Shown here: positions 1 to 10,933 of the stretch, in pieces
Position numbering within the stretch: position 1 is the stretch's first letter
Layout of the letters: each line of letters begins with the position of its first letter
Assembly (NCBI RefSeq): GCF_000835495.1
Contig: NW_015622543.1
Span: 2,271,864 to 2,335,863, forward strand
Direction of reading: 5' to 3'
DNA: 64,000 bases
Source of the DNA: Cladophialophora immunda
Lineage: Eukaryota; Ascomycota; Eurotiomycetes; Chaetothyriales; Herpotrichiellaceae
The notes under the pieces: generated by a model
Seen by the model: the letters and a program-made list of their open reading frames with translations, nothing else
Databases searched by the model: none
What the model was told of the DNA's origin: nothing
Program-made: the position numbers and the translations under genes

Positions 1-918
1 TGGAGTATTCGGCAAAGGCTTTTTGGAGGTGGTGAACGCAGGCTCCAACCGCTGTCTTTTGCTGCTTTGCTCCACAAACAGCCGCCGAGGAATGCTTTGC
101 CTCGATGGAAGTGGTAGTATTGCCGCAGCAGGAGCCATACTCGCAGCCATCGTTTGGCACTCGAGCAATAAGAGGTTCCTCTTTCTCAGCACCACAGGAG
201 TCCTCATTCTCACCACAACAGGTATCCTCGTTCTCTCTGCAGCAGGTGTCCTCTTTCTTACCGCAGCACAAATCACTTTTCTGGGCGGGGATGGGAAGTA
301 CAGATTTATCAGCACAGCATGTGTCTTCTTCAGTACCCATGCCGTTCTGACTGCCACTTCCACAGCTATTATTGTCCTTCGTGCTCATGGAAGAGTTTTC
401 TTTTCGCTCGTCACAGCAAGTAGTCCTGGTGGTGGATGCAACGCCACCACACGCTTTGGTGTTCTTTTTGCTTCCACAGGGCGCAAGCTTCTCGAGAACG
501 ATATCGCGAGAGCGTCGTGTCTTGGTATGGCGAGTGGAACAAGCATCTTCTCGGTCGCAAAGGGTGGATTTCGGTTCGGTCTGCCTGTCTACGGTTATAC
601 TGTTCCCAACATCCTCGCAACACTTGTCAGGACATCCATCAGGAGCAACTAAAAGGACGTTTTCGCGTTGAGTTCCGCAGCGGGCACGACACTGGATCGC
701 AGCGATCTTGCGAATGCAACCTTCTGTGTATACCTGTTAGAAATGGCGACCTCTGGACAAATAGAGAAGTACTCGCCGTCACATGCAGTTCGGCCGCTGC
801 CACAGTCGACGCAACAGCCGGTCCCAGAAACGCTCGGGGTGGAATCGTCAACCTGGAGAGTTTGGACTTCGGAGGCTCGACCAGAGGACTGGCAGCAGGT
901 AGATGACTGGGTTTCCAT
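1..918 (-). CDS. Heavy-metal P-type ATPase, N-terminal part (partial, left edge)
   Basis: Read on the minus strand, this stretch encodes a very Cys-rich polypeptide that runs off the left edge. From about 740 down to 1 one frame stays open and carries repeated CC pairs spaced by acidic and Lys-rich linkers (DLCCGKKEDTCC, TCCGENEDSCG), and ends at the edge with ACVHHLQKAFAEYS. Cys-pair-rich N-termini leading into an HLQ-x-AF segment are typical of fungal Pca1/CrpA-like copper/cadmium-exporting P-type ATPases of the plasma membrane. A candidate first exon starts at the ATG at 916-918 (METQSSTCCQSS) and is also Cys-rich, but lies in another frame. The join around 690-760 must be an intron that I could not place convincingly. 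The ATPase core itself (DKTG, TGE) is outside the window, so the family call rests on the N-terminus only. The Cys-rich region probably senses or buffers metal. Confidence 0.6.
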
Positions 919-1308
919 TTATCTAAGTAACGGCCACGCGCTCAGGCAAGAGTGTGCTCAGTTAAGCATGGGGACCAAAATTGCTGATGGAAGCCAGTGT
1001 ATTGGAGTGAGAGCTCGGGACCAGCACCTCTGTTCTGGATGGCGCAGTTGAACTGAATGGATCTGCTCTTGCCCCTCCCTGATCTCCGATAAGCTTATCT
1101 CGTATTTTCCAATGAAACCACTAGCGCTGGCGGTGCGAACCCTTACGGTCTCATATGCATTCAATCAAATTGTAGTCGGGAGGAGTTGGTCAAGAAGCAG
1201 CCCTGTGTTCACTAATAAAAGACGTAGAAGCCATACGGGTAGTTTGCCTCTTGAGCCTTTTGAAGTCTGCAGCAACAGATCCCAGCTGTCTATCTGTCCA
1301 TTGACTGT
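919..1308. other. Intergenic, 390 bp
   Basis: Lies upstream of the minus-strand Cys-rich gene and downstream of the minus-strand MFS gene. I see no supported gene here. It should contain the ATPase promoter, but I recognised no specific metal-response element. Confidence 0.5.
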
Positions 1309-3011
1309 TTATTCATATGTTGCTTGGGACATGAACGGACTCCATCTTCTGATGGTCTCGCCGTAGAAAATGAGCACTATGGGCGCAAAGCTCAAGGCAA
1401 GCGCGATGAACGCCAAAACACTGCTGGCCCACTGGAATCCCAGGTTGGTGTACATTGACTGAGCAGCCAAGGGTAGGAAAGCAGCAAAGATGTTTTCTCC
1501 CGCGCAAGCTGCGGCGCTCGCACTTGCAGCATACTTCGCATAAGCATCCGTAAGATACATCATGACAGCTTGCATGACCACCATACTGCCAATTCCAGTA
1601 AGGGTCAGCCCAATGACGGGCAAAATCCAATGCAAGGAGCTGTAACTTGTCCAGCCGTACCAAAAGAGTCCGCCGGCAAGCCCGATGAAGGAAGCAGGAA
1701 TGCTCATGTAGAGGCGAACTTCTGGAAGTCGAGACCTTGGTGTGCGACTTTCAGGCCGGAATGCCCTTTCGAACAGGTAGTTCTGGTACAAGCATATGAG
1801 CAGGCCGAGAAACTCGCCGACCACAATCGCAGCTTGCACGTAGGCGGTTTGATGTTCGGGCCAGCCATAAAGCGCCATGAAGACTTGGGTGACACTCTGC
1901 GATGAGATAAAGACAATGCCGTAGGAGAGCGCTGTCAGGAGGGTAAAGAAGAAGACAACCGGCTCCGTAACGAGCAAATAAGCAGGCCGTACAACGTTGT
2001 CTTTCAAGAACCGGACGAGGTTGATATGGTGTTGCTGTTTCTCTAGTTCGGAAACATTGGCTTGTTGCTGATCAGATGCATTTTTCGCCCGTTTCAACAG
2101 GATCACAGGGCCCCGCGTTTCTTTCATAATGAGGAATATGAATGGAAACGAACCAAAGTAGATGCAGAGCTGGCTGTAGAATATCCTAGTCTGGTCAGCA
2201 GGAGTGTTCACTTTTCACGAATCGAAGAGTTTCTACCATCGCCAATATAAGTGTACGTTGATAGCACCGCCAATGACCGGCCCTATTGTAACTCCAGCGA
2301 GAAGAGAAAACACGTAACAACTGATTGGTAGGCTTCGCTTGACAGGGTCAGGGAATAAGTCGGCGACAATGCCATCTGTGCCATCCTGTAAAATTCCGGC
2401 GCAACAGCCAGCAAAGAAGCGAGTCGCAACCAGTGTCGCGAAATTCTTAGCCACAGCTTGCGGAATGACAAATATCGAAAAAATAAAATACGAAATCTAG
2501 CTTCCCAAGACTTGTTAGCACTCGATACCTGCTTGTCTATCTTATACCCAAGCTGGAAGAGACTCACCAAATATCCTGGACGGACACCAAAATCCTCCAT
2601 TATCGGCAGCACGATCATTGGCGCCACAGCAGCGCCAGTCGTCCAAGAGGTAACGGGCCAAAACGAATTGGGGAAACTCTGGTCGCTAACACCAAAGTAT
2701 TCGCCAATCTCTATCGCTGCTCCTGAGACTGTGGTGGCATTCCACCCGACGATGAAAGTTCTAAAAATCCTTATCAGTTTCCGACAGCCTCGACGCCGAT
2801 CACCATGACCTACACGTAACATGCCAAACATACAACACTCCATCGCCTCGTAGCTGGCCAGTTGAATCTAACATAGTTGTAAGTGTTTGTAAGAGGTAGA
2901 CAGTGGTTACACTCACGGGTTCTCTGGGTCATGCTCGTCAGTCCATCTCAGAGCATCGGTTGGAGCTCCAATCACGTCCTCTGGTGGTTCGGACGCGGTG
3001 TCTGTGCCCAT
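1309..3011 (-). CDS. MFS transporter, DHA1-type drug/polyamine-like antiporter
   Basis: Five exons (3011-2917, 2867-2814, 2760-2568, 2496-2237, 2185-1309) give 492 aa. The start at 3011 gives MGTDTASEPPEDV, followed by DPENPFNWP and the first membrane helix, the usual layout of fungal DHA1 carriers with an N-terminal cytosolic tail. Later landmarks are the membrane segment RFFAGCCAGILQDGTDGIVADLF with its charged loop, and the C-terminal bundle with LFWYGWTSY. Splices are supported by GTGAGT, GTAGGT and GTGAGT donors, CTAAC-like branch points and restored frame. The expected role is proton-coupled efflux of small hydrophobic compounds at the plasma membrane; the substrate cannot be read from sequence. 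It is divergent from the complex I subunit gene at 3561. Confidence 0.85.
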
Positions 3012-3560
3012 TTGGTCTCTAAGAAGGATAACGAGTCTCAGGAAATGACGAGACTTCAGGCCTCGTCAACGTGGAATGTCTTCGCGACTCATATTGACCT
3101 ATCCTTTTACTTCAGCTTTATCAGAGACTTATCTAGCTCTGTTGCTTTCAAACTCGTCTTGGCACGCCTATTTCCGCCGACGATACCAGATGGGTTCTTC
3201 CAAAGCAATGTTGACGTTCACTAGAGGGACATCTTCGATGGGCTTGCTTTACCATGGTTGAATGCTTGTGTAACCGTGGGATTTTGGCCTATTCACGCAT
3301 AATGGCCAGCTTGATTGGAATTGAAACTCTTGCTAGATAATCCAAGTTCTGAGGCAGGGTCGTTACGGCGAAGCACAGGCTGCTGACCTTGTTGCTGGAA
3401 GGGCGGCATCACTCTCTTTCCCGATCGGGGTTGAACCGTGAGCAGCCAAACCACGCCTTGGCATTTGGAGCTCCGCCTCCGCAGCTTGAACTTCACTCGA
3501 GAGCTACTGTTACTAGAGACTCACAAACAGTGCTTGTGGCGTGGTCCAACAGTTGCAATC
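3012..3560. promoter_or_regulatory. Divergent intergenic region, 549 bp
   Basis: Separates the MFS start (minus strand) from the complex I subunit start (plus strand), so it must hold both promoters. The short frames here show no family resemblance. I found no clear TATA box. Confidence 0.5.
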
Positions 3561-4325
3561 ATGGCGAAACGAGACGCAAGGTATAGAATTTCTGAGGCCT
3601 CTGGAGCGCACGCACAGCTAACAATCTGTCCGCAGATTCAGCACCGATGTGCTCATTGACACCACGCCCATGCCTGACCACATCCCAAAAGTCGAGGAGA
3701 TCGGAGCCAGTTCAGCACCGTTACTGAGCGCATCTTTCTTCATTGGGGCAAGATGTCGACCTTACAATGATGACTATATGCAGTGCAAAACCGAGGCGTA
3801 CGGTCGAGGAGAGTTGGATTGCATGCGGGAAGGGAGGAAGGTTACGAGATGTGCAGCGAGCGTGTTAGTCCCACCCCGAGGCCCGAAGAAGAGATTTGGA
3901 ATCAATCTAGGACTGGTGTGAGAATTGCTTCAGTTACAAATTGCTGATCCTGTCTATGAATGCTGCAGATTGGCCGATATCAACAAGAGCTGTCTGGAGG
4001 AGTTTCGAGCACACTGGAGTTGTCTGGAGAACAATAACCACCAACTATGGCAATGTCGACGGCCAGAGCGTGTGCTCAACAGATGCGTCTTCCAGAAAAT
4101 CGTAAGTGGCCTTGATCCTGCCTTGTGGTGTGCTCGAACACCCTGCGCCGACTTTGAGACTGATTGGTGATACAGGGTTTGGAGAAGACTATCCCCGATA
4201 CACCAAAAGGTCAGACGCCAATTCATCTCCGGGACAAGCAGCTTTTTGCAGATTATCCACAAGTTGTCATGCCGTGGGAGAAGGATGTCGGTGTTAGAAA
4301 GAAGGACGCAACCCAACCGCAATGA
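3561..4325 (+). CDS. NADH:ubiquinone oxidoreductase quadruple-CX9C subunit (NDUFA8/Nuo-20.8 homologue)
   Basis: Four exons (3561-3580, 3636-3917, 3969-4101, 4176-4325) give 194 aa. The first exon is only 20 nt (MAKRDA) and the splice restores FSTDVLIDTTPMPDHIPKV, a hallmark of this complex I accessory subunit. Four CX9C spacings are visible (C-RPYNDDYMQ-C, C-MREGRKVTR-C, C-LEEFRAHWS-C, C-RRPERVLNR-C), the pattern of a protein imported to the intermembrane space through Mia40 and oxidised there. It belongs to the membrane arm/intermembrane-space side of complex I. Compared with my memory of fungal relatives, about 17 residues (VPPRGPKKRFGINLGLV) sit between the second and third CX9C halves, next to intron 2. 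They could be genuine or reflect a mis-chosen donor at 3918. The C-terminal tail after LFADYPQ also seems long. Confidence 0.92.
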
Positions 4326-5094
4326 ACGCGATGGCTCCATGATTGCGCTGCATCAGAGATTCCCACTCTCAATCATGGTGCTGAATGACCTGGTTGAGAT
4401 TTCGAGCATGGCTGAAAGATAGAGCAGCATACCAACCTGGAAGGGAGAAAGGCGTCGCCAGACGGGAAATCTTTGTACATATGTAACAATTGGCCATGAC
4501 GGCCATGCAAGGCTTCGTGAAAAGCCTCTTGCCGATTCTACCCGCTCGGTCCTTACTAGGTGGTTACTAACAAGTCGTTGGACTGTCGGACAAAACGCCT
4601 ACCAAGGCATTCGTCATCGACACCGAGTTCTTCATTTGAGTCAGTTACTCAAGTCCCCCTATTCTCGACCTCGATTCACGAATTTGGTGACCCACGACAC
4701 CCACGTTTCACCCTCCGATGAACCATAAGATGCAGTTGCCACACTCTTATGATGAGAATTTGGCAATGGTGTCTGCCTGGGAGGTTGGAGGAACGTTATA
4801 TGGCCAATGCTGCTGGAGGGGACCGTCCCCGAATAAAGCAGACTCGAATTGTCAACGATCCCGCCCAGAGTGTAGTTGGTCACTATGATGGGAGGTGCCA
4901 TTCAAGACGAATACCCTCCCAATTTCAATGCACTCGATAGTGCGGTGCTCTTCATACACCCGCCCAAAATTGATGAACGGGTTAGACGTAGTGGACGCTT
5001 GGTGGTCCTGAGATATGGGTCGGTTGCCTCTATATAGGCTGCAGTTCCCATCCGCCGAAGGTCTGACTGACATTTCTGGTGTCTGCCCTTGCCG
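4326..5094. other. Intergenic, 769 bp, convergent 3' ends
   Basis: Lies between the 3' ends of the complex I subunit gene (+) and the small Cys/His gene (-). Short frames near 4659-5162 lack codon or domain support. I see nothing else. Confidence 0.5.
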
Positions 5095-5679
5095 TCACTC
5101 GTCCTCTGATGGTGTCGGGCATCTATCGCCCTCGTCGTCACTATCCTCGTCATCATATTCAATCTCCTCGGCGGTCTTCTTGCCTTGAACCAAATCTTTC
5201 AACTTTTCGGTCCATTGATTGACCTGCTGGACACGCCCTCCCTCCAGCATCCTTAACCACTCGCCTATGGGAATGCCCTGGACATATCTCGGGTCCTTGC
5301 CGCGGCGTTTCTTGAGTGCCGTGAGCTGTTCTGACAGTGTTCCCATTGCTGCAGTGTGAGCGGACTGGAAGGTCTTAGACAGATCGGAAACTTGCACACT
5401 TGGTGATCTTGGTTTTGGCATTCCTGACATTCCTGATGGCGTATCGGCAGGGTTGGAAGGTGGAACCAACCGACAATTCGCGTTATGTTCGTCGAAGTGG
5501 GCTGTGGTACATCCAGTTCCCTGACAGTTGATGAGTTTCTTGCCGTGCTTGCAAGTTTTGGGGATGACGATCTGCTCGTTGCACCGCGGGCAAGAGACAG
5601 TCTTCGGGGTTGGGGTGGATTGGGTCTGGGCCTGGGTTGCAACTTTGTTGCGGCGGTTTTTCTTCCTGTTTGGAGGCAT
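5095..5679 (-). CDS. Hypothetical protein with Cys/His zinc-ribbon-like segment and acidic tail
   Basis: A single exon of 194 aa. The ATG at 5679 starts MPPNRKKNRRNK; an upstream in-frame TTG is not a likely start. The N-terminus is strongly basic and could act in nuclear or RNA targeting. A Cys/His-rich block follows at about residues 29-70 (CPRCNEQ, then CKHGKKLINCQGTGC, then HFDEHNANC), spaced like one or two small zinc sites. The middle is Ser/Pro-rich, then comes a helical stretch with GIPIGEWLRMLEGG, and the C-terminus is acidic (EYDDEDSDDEGD). I do not recognise the family. Zinc binding is inferred from the Cys/His spacing. Confidence 0.7.
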   Translation of the reverse strand: MPPNRKKNRRNKVATQAQTQSTPTPKTVSCPRCNEQIVIPKTCKHGKKLINCQGTGCTTAHFDEHNANCRLVPPSNPADTPSGMSGMPKPRSPSVQVSDLSKTFQSAHTAAMGTLSEQLTALKKRRGKDPRYVQGIPIGEWLRMLEGGRVQQVNQWTEKLKDLVQGKKTAEEIEYDDEDSDDEGDRCPTPSEDE

Positions 5680-6828
5680 TGTTGTGAAAGTTTGATCTAT
5701 CAAGTAGAAAAAATGGGATGCAGGCTGTTCTTTCAGCGATATCTTCAGTCGATGATGGTCAGGAAGTGGTGGTCAGGGCCCTTTGGCCATAGCCTTTTGC
5801 TTGGTTGAGTAGCAAGTCGCCCAAAATCAGGATATGGAGCAGTTGGTGAGTCTGAGCTATCCAAAATGTGAAAGTACTCTTCTCGGACTAGGCAAGTGCT
5901 TGTTCCAGTGCAAGAAATCATATTGAGTTCTGCCGGTCGAGCTGATCGTGGTACGATGCCTTTCAGGTCAGAGAGCTCAGCCTTCCGCAAGGCCATCAAC
6001 TAGGTTGCCCTCTTCAAGAACACAACAGTATCTTCCAATAACCTCTTGAGGTCCTCAGCCAGTACCATGGACAGGCTTTGAGGTGACCAAGCGGTTGACA
6101 GGCTTGTGGACGTGACAGCAACCAGCGTCGGTCTTATTCAGGCTCCAACGAAGTCTCTGGAGCATACCAGATCCTGTTTGTGAGAGCGCGCCTTTCGAGC
6201 CACTTTTTTTTAAAATCAAATTCACAATAAAGAGGCGTGTGAAATCCCTCAATATACTGTCTTTACTTGTGAAACAGCAAGACTCTCCTTGGTACAAGTG
6301 ATCAGGAGAGCAGCGTGCACAAGGCTGAAGGTTGCAGTACGTTGTTGTCCGTTGGGAAACAGGCAGAAGTGGACCTTACTTCCGCACACTCCTCCGATGC
6401 CCGGAACGGATCATCTTTTGAGGTCCTCAGGCACTAACTGTCGCAGCCGGTGGGCATGACTTTCTTTAGAGCAGGTGAGCCGGACCGGCCCTCGAGGGTC
6501 ACTAGGGTCCAACGTTAGGACACCTTTAACTCGCAGCGGCCCAGACCCATCATCCGCCAATTGTTTCATGACCGCATCCTGGGCAGTACACCATCTTTCC
6601 ACATCCCCTGGCAGGTGGCTGTTCAGGTGATGACCAGTTATTCTTTTCCATGTCCCCTTAGCACATACCAAGGCTTTGTTTGCAGGGATATATCATCCGA
6701 CCGCCATCACCAACGCCGTCACCGTCATGGCGCATTCTACACTCTCGCCGCCGCAGTCCCCCGTCTCCCCCTCGACGTCTCGCGACAGACCTCTACAAAT
6801 TAACCGAGCAAACACGGCTCCGGAAAAG
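5680..6828. promoter_or_regulatory. Divergent intergenic region, about 1.15 kb
   Basis: Upstream of both the Cys/His gene (-) and SEY1 (+). The proximal part (6727-6828) may be coding if SEY1 starts at the earlier in-frame ATG. Short minus-strand frames at 5745-5999 and 6055-6297 have no recognisable content and I do not call them genes. Confidence 0.45.
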
Positions 6829-9504
6829 ATGTCAGTGAATGGGCATTTTGCGTCTGTCGGCCAGAATGGGACGGCAAATTTCGAAAATGGTGTCCAGATC
6901 GTTGACGAGGACAAACAGTTCAAGTATGACCCTCGAGTTGGCTCGAATAAAGCCCAGTCTTACTGATTTGTCGCAGCTCTGATCTTGCCAAGTATCTCAG
7001 TTACACTGGAGTTTCCCATGCCGGGTTCAACTACCATCTCATCTCCGTCTTTGGATCGCAGTCGACCGGCAAGTCCACCCTTCTAAATGCCCTCTTCGAG
7101 ACCGATTTCTCCGTCATGTCCGAGACAGAAAGACGCCAAACCACTCGAGGAATATGGCTGGCGAAAAACAAATCTACAGCGACAGAAATGGCAGACAATA
7201 TCCTGGTCATGGACGTCGAAGGTACAGATGGTCGGGAACGAGGGGAAGACCAGGATTTTGAGCGCAAGAGTTCTTTATTTGCTTTGGCAACCAGCGAAGT
7301 TCTGATGGTCAATATCTGGGAGCATCAGGTCGGGTTATACCAGGGTGCCAATATGGGACTGCTTAAGACGGTCTTTGAGGTCAACCTGCAACTGTTTCTC
7401 AAGGACAGGAAATCGACTTCACGGAGCCTGTTGTATTTTGTCATTCGAGATTTCCTTGGGACGACGCCACTGCAGAATTTGCGGAACACCTTGATGCAGG
7501 ACATGGGGAGGATATGGACCAGTTTGTCAAAGCCGCCGGGGTTGGAGAAGACCAGCATTGACGACTACTTCGATTTTGCTTTTACTGCCCTCCCACACAA
7601 GTTATATCAGCCAGATCAATTTAAGGCCGAGGTAGCGAAGATGGCAACGCGATTCAGGGATGGTCATCGCGACCACCGAAGAGATGCATTGTTGGGCGAA
7701 TTTGACGGTGGCATTTTTCTGCCAGAATATCACCGGCGAATACCCGCGGACGGCTTCTCCCACTACGCCGAAGGTATCTGGGACCAGATTGTGAATAACA
7801 AGGACCTCGATCTTCCAACGCAGCAAGAACTCCTAGCCCAATTCAGGTGTGATGAGATTATGAGAGAAGTGATGGTCGCTTTCGACGAGGCGATCACCCC
7901 ATTCGAGACACAACAAGCAGACGCTGCAAGAATGGGTAGAGCAGAACCCATTTCTGGATTAGGTGCTGCTATGAAGGGAGCGCGAGCAGATGCTATCCAG
8001 AATTTCGAGACCGAAGCAAGCAGATACCACAAGGGTGTCTATCAACGGAAACGGACAGAGCTCGAGAGCAAGGTCGATACCAGACTGAAGGCGCTTTTCG
8101 CTGGTCAACTTTCGGCCGCGCACAAAGAGGGGGTGCAACAGTTCTCCGATGCGGTCAGTGCCGCCGTCAAGGCGGGGCAGAAGAAAGGAGCATCGTATGA
8201 TTTCGCCGAAATCGTTAAAGAGCAGAAAAAGATCGCGCTCGACAAGTTTGCGTCTGTTGGGAAGGAGGCTGCGATCGAGGGGTTGCCTTGGTCTGACCAT
8301 AAACAAGAAATGGCACTTTACCAGAAAGAACTAGACAAGATCTCAGGTCAGCTACGACGGGACGAAATGCGTCGACTCGCAACCAGGGTTGAAAGATGGG
8401 TCAGGAGCAAACTCAACGACAGCGTCGGCCTAGAGTTTAATGCTCTTGGATCTGGTCGTGGTGGCTCTGGTGCTCCTGAGCAGGGAGATCGACCCCTAGA
8501 GAAGGGCATTTGGGACCGGATCTGGTCCTTGTTCGTTGCCACGGTGAAGGATGCTGAGAAGCGCTTTGCTGACCGAGCCGCTTCCTTCGACGCCAGCGCC
8601 GAAGAAGTTGAAGTCGGCATTTGGCGCCTCAGAAGAAAATCTTGGGGCGTACTACGTGCCAAGATTGACGAAGAAATGATGGAAGGTAATCTCTTACTGA
8701 AGCTCCGAGAGAACTTCGAGGACAAATTCCGGTACGATGAGGCCGGCGTTCCGCGAATTTGGCGCCCAACCGACGACATTGAGGGCATCTATACCCGAGC
8801 TCGAGAAAGTACCCTCACCCTGATTCCTCTCCTTGCTCGCTTCCGGCATTCCGAGACTGGGGCTCCACCACCTCTCGACCGGTGGATCGGACCTACTCCT
8901 GCTACAGCCACCCCGGCTGATGAGGAAGACCTGACGCCCATTGGAGGAGTTGACGAGGAGGAAGGGAAGAGCCTGGAAGAGGAGACGACGATTCTCAACG
9001 AGGCCAAACGGCAAGACTTGACCGTCAGATTTAAGAAGGCTGCTGATGGGGTGTATGTCGAAGCCAAACGTAGTGCGATTGGTGGCATGACACAAGTACC
9101 GCTTTACTTCTACGGTCTCTTGCTAGCACTGGGTTGGAACGAAATCGTTGCTGGTAAGTTGCATCATGTTCGCATGAGGTGTGGGTTGCACTGACAAAGC
9201 GGCAGTTCTTCGCAATCCCGTTTACTTCATGTTCCTAATCATTCTCGCCATCGCCGCTTATGTCACCTATACTCTGAATCTATGGGGCCCGATATTCAAG
9301 ATGGTGAATGCGGCGTCCCAACAAGCCCTGGAAGAGGGTAAGAAGCGACTTCGAGAATTTTTGGAGGAGAATCCCACGGCGAGGCATGCTGTTGCAATGT
9401 CAACTGGTCGGGATGAATACGAAATGACGAATTTGGACTCGACTTCTAGGGCGCGAAAGGTCAAGACAGATGGCGCTGATGATGAGGATGTTGATGATAT
9501 TTAG
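6829..9504 (+). CDS. SEY1: Sey1, dynamin-like GTPase for homotypic ER membrane fusion
   Basis: Three exons (6829-6923, 6977-9153, 9206-9504) give 856 aa. The protein is an RHD3/atlastin-type GTPase. The P-loop GSQSTGKST is at about residues 58-66, the switch region [10 protein letters not shown] follows, and the G3 motif DVEGTDGRE is at about 111-119. A long helical middle region precedes two closely spaced membrane helices near residues 735-785 ([13 protein letters not shown] and [16 protein letters not shown]), then an amphipathic cytosolic tail ending [14 protein letters not shown]. The hairpin anchors it in the ER, where it fuses tubules and shapes the network. I chose the start [11 protein letters not shown] because relatives begin similarly (M-x-NGHFA). 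The in-frame ATG at 6727 would add 34 Ser/Pro-rich residues. The terminal intron splits the membrane hairpin. Confidence 0.95.
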
Positions 9505-10933
9505 CGCTGCGGTCATAATTGTCTGTGTTCTGTGGTGCAGTACAATCCCGATGACAAAGCGATTATCACCTGGAATGTTGCATAATGCAGACTGGACCAA
9601 GTCGAGGGTTGGAACATACGACTTGGAATAGAGAACCTTTGCATGGTTGTTCAAAGATCATGGTCTCCAGTGCAAGAGCATCTTCCCTCACTACTGCCAG
9701 GGTTTGGGGATCTTTCCAGCCTCGATTGTAGCATGGACGAGCCTAGTCGCTCGCGTGATCTAGTTTCCCTATGCTGAGCCCTTCGGAGGTAGTTTAGAAC
9801 CGGGACCAAGTCTCGATGCAGGAATGGCGCTCTTTTGAGTATCGCCACCATGTTCTCCTTCTAAAGTGAGAGCCAGTCCATATATCCACTCACCCAGCCA
9901 AGGACCATGCCCACACTCTCTCGACCAGCCTCCCAAGCCTCGCTTCCCCGGCTAGCCGCAAGTTGCAGCCTCTTGACGAGTATTGGTGATGGCCTAAAGT
10001 ATCGGCAACGGCGTATACTTCTCTGACCCACCAAAAAGAGACGTGCATGTCTATCAAAACCCTTTGTGGATGTTTCTCGTCCTGAGCAGCTGACATCGCC
10101 GTTACCTGAGCAATGTTGTAATGGACTCGCGAGTCGGTGGCTTCAGGCAATACTCTTGAATCTGTGACGGGGTCCACCACAAATTGCGAATATTGGCTAC
10201 GGCTGCGTGGTGGCTCTGACACTATATTTGTACAGAAGAACACGAATTTGCAGTCCCAGGAGGCTTCCAGAACAGGAAATCGCAAATGAGTCTGCTTGTA
10301 TATCAGTTTGTCAACGCACTACGAGGTACGTAGGTAGCATACCCACCGTGCCATCATACCGGATACTTCCTCTTTCGGTAGTCACGTGCGGCAGCCTCCT
10401 TTTCTGTATCACGTGGTCCTGTTTTGGATAGGAGGGATGGGCAAGATAGGGAGAGACGAGACAAAGCCTGGTTAGCGTAGAAACGCCGCCAAGTACGGAG
10501 GACTTACTCTGGACCTATTTCCCACGTCCCGAAAGCATCGACAGGCCACAACTTGATTGGTTGAGACGTATCAAGCTCGGAGTTCGGGCCCGAGAGAGGC
10601 AACTCTCGATAAGGCTGGGGGCGATAGTAACACAATGGCAGCCCAGTTGGTCGGGCGGGACGATGGCAGCAACCAGTCTACGGGCCCAACAGCCCTTATC
10701 CGTCTAGTTCGTCAGAGTCGTTTGACTTCTCTGGGCCTTACATAGCTGTTCCAAGACGAATGCCGACCACAGTCTTTTGTCAATGCCACTGCCACCACGC
10801 TCGGCCATCTCAACGTCCACGACCGAGATCTAACCACCAACCGTCCGCTCGGGTTCGGGCAACGTGGCTTGGATAAAGCGGTTTCCTTCCCTTTTGCGCA
10901 CAGGATTGCGGCTGACCAGGACCACGCGGCTCC
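9505..10933. promoter_or_regulatory. Intergenic, 1.43 kb, upstream of a Zn2Cys6 regulator
   Basis: No supported gene; the 131-codon minus-strand frame at 9890-10285 has no recognisable domain. The proximal half is presumably the promoter and 5' leader of the regulator gene starting at 10934. It includes two CACGTG palindromes, listed separately. Confidence 0.5.
10383..10415. promoter_or_regulatory. Pair of CACGTG palindromes (E-box type)
   Basis: CACGTG occurs at 10383-10388 and again at 10410-10415, 27 bp apart, about 520-550 bp upstream of the regulator start. Such palindromes are bound by bHLH factors (Cbf1/Pho4/SREBP type) in fungi. The sequence shows only the sites; function is inferred from their spacing and promoter position. 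Confidence 0.4.

Noticed and set aside
23..652. Plus-strand 209-codon frame at the left edge
   Set aside because: It is the antisense shadow of the Cys-rich minus-strand frame; its hydrophobic repeats mirror the CC-rich codons.
9890..10285. Minus-strand 131-codon frame upstream of the first regulator
   Set aside because: No recognisable motif, and it occupies a likely promoter region; evidence is insufficient.
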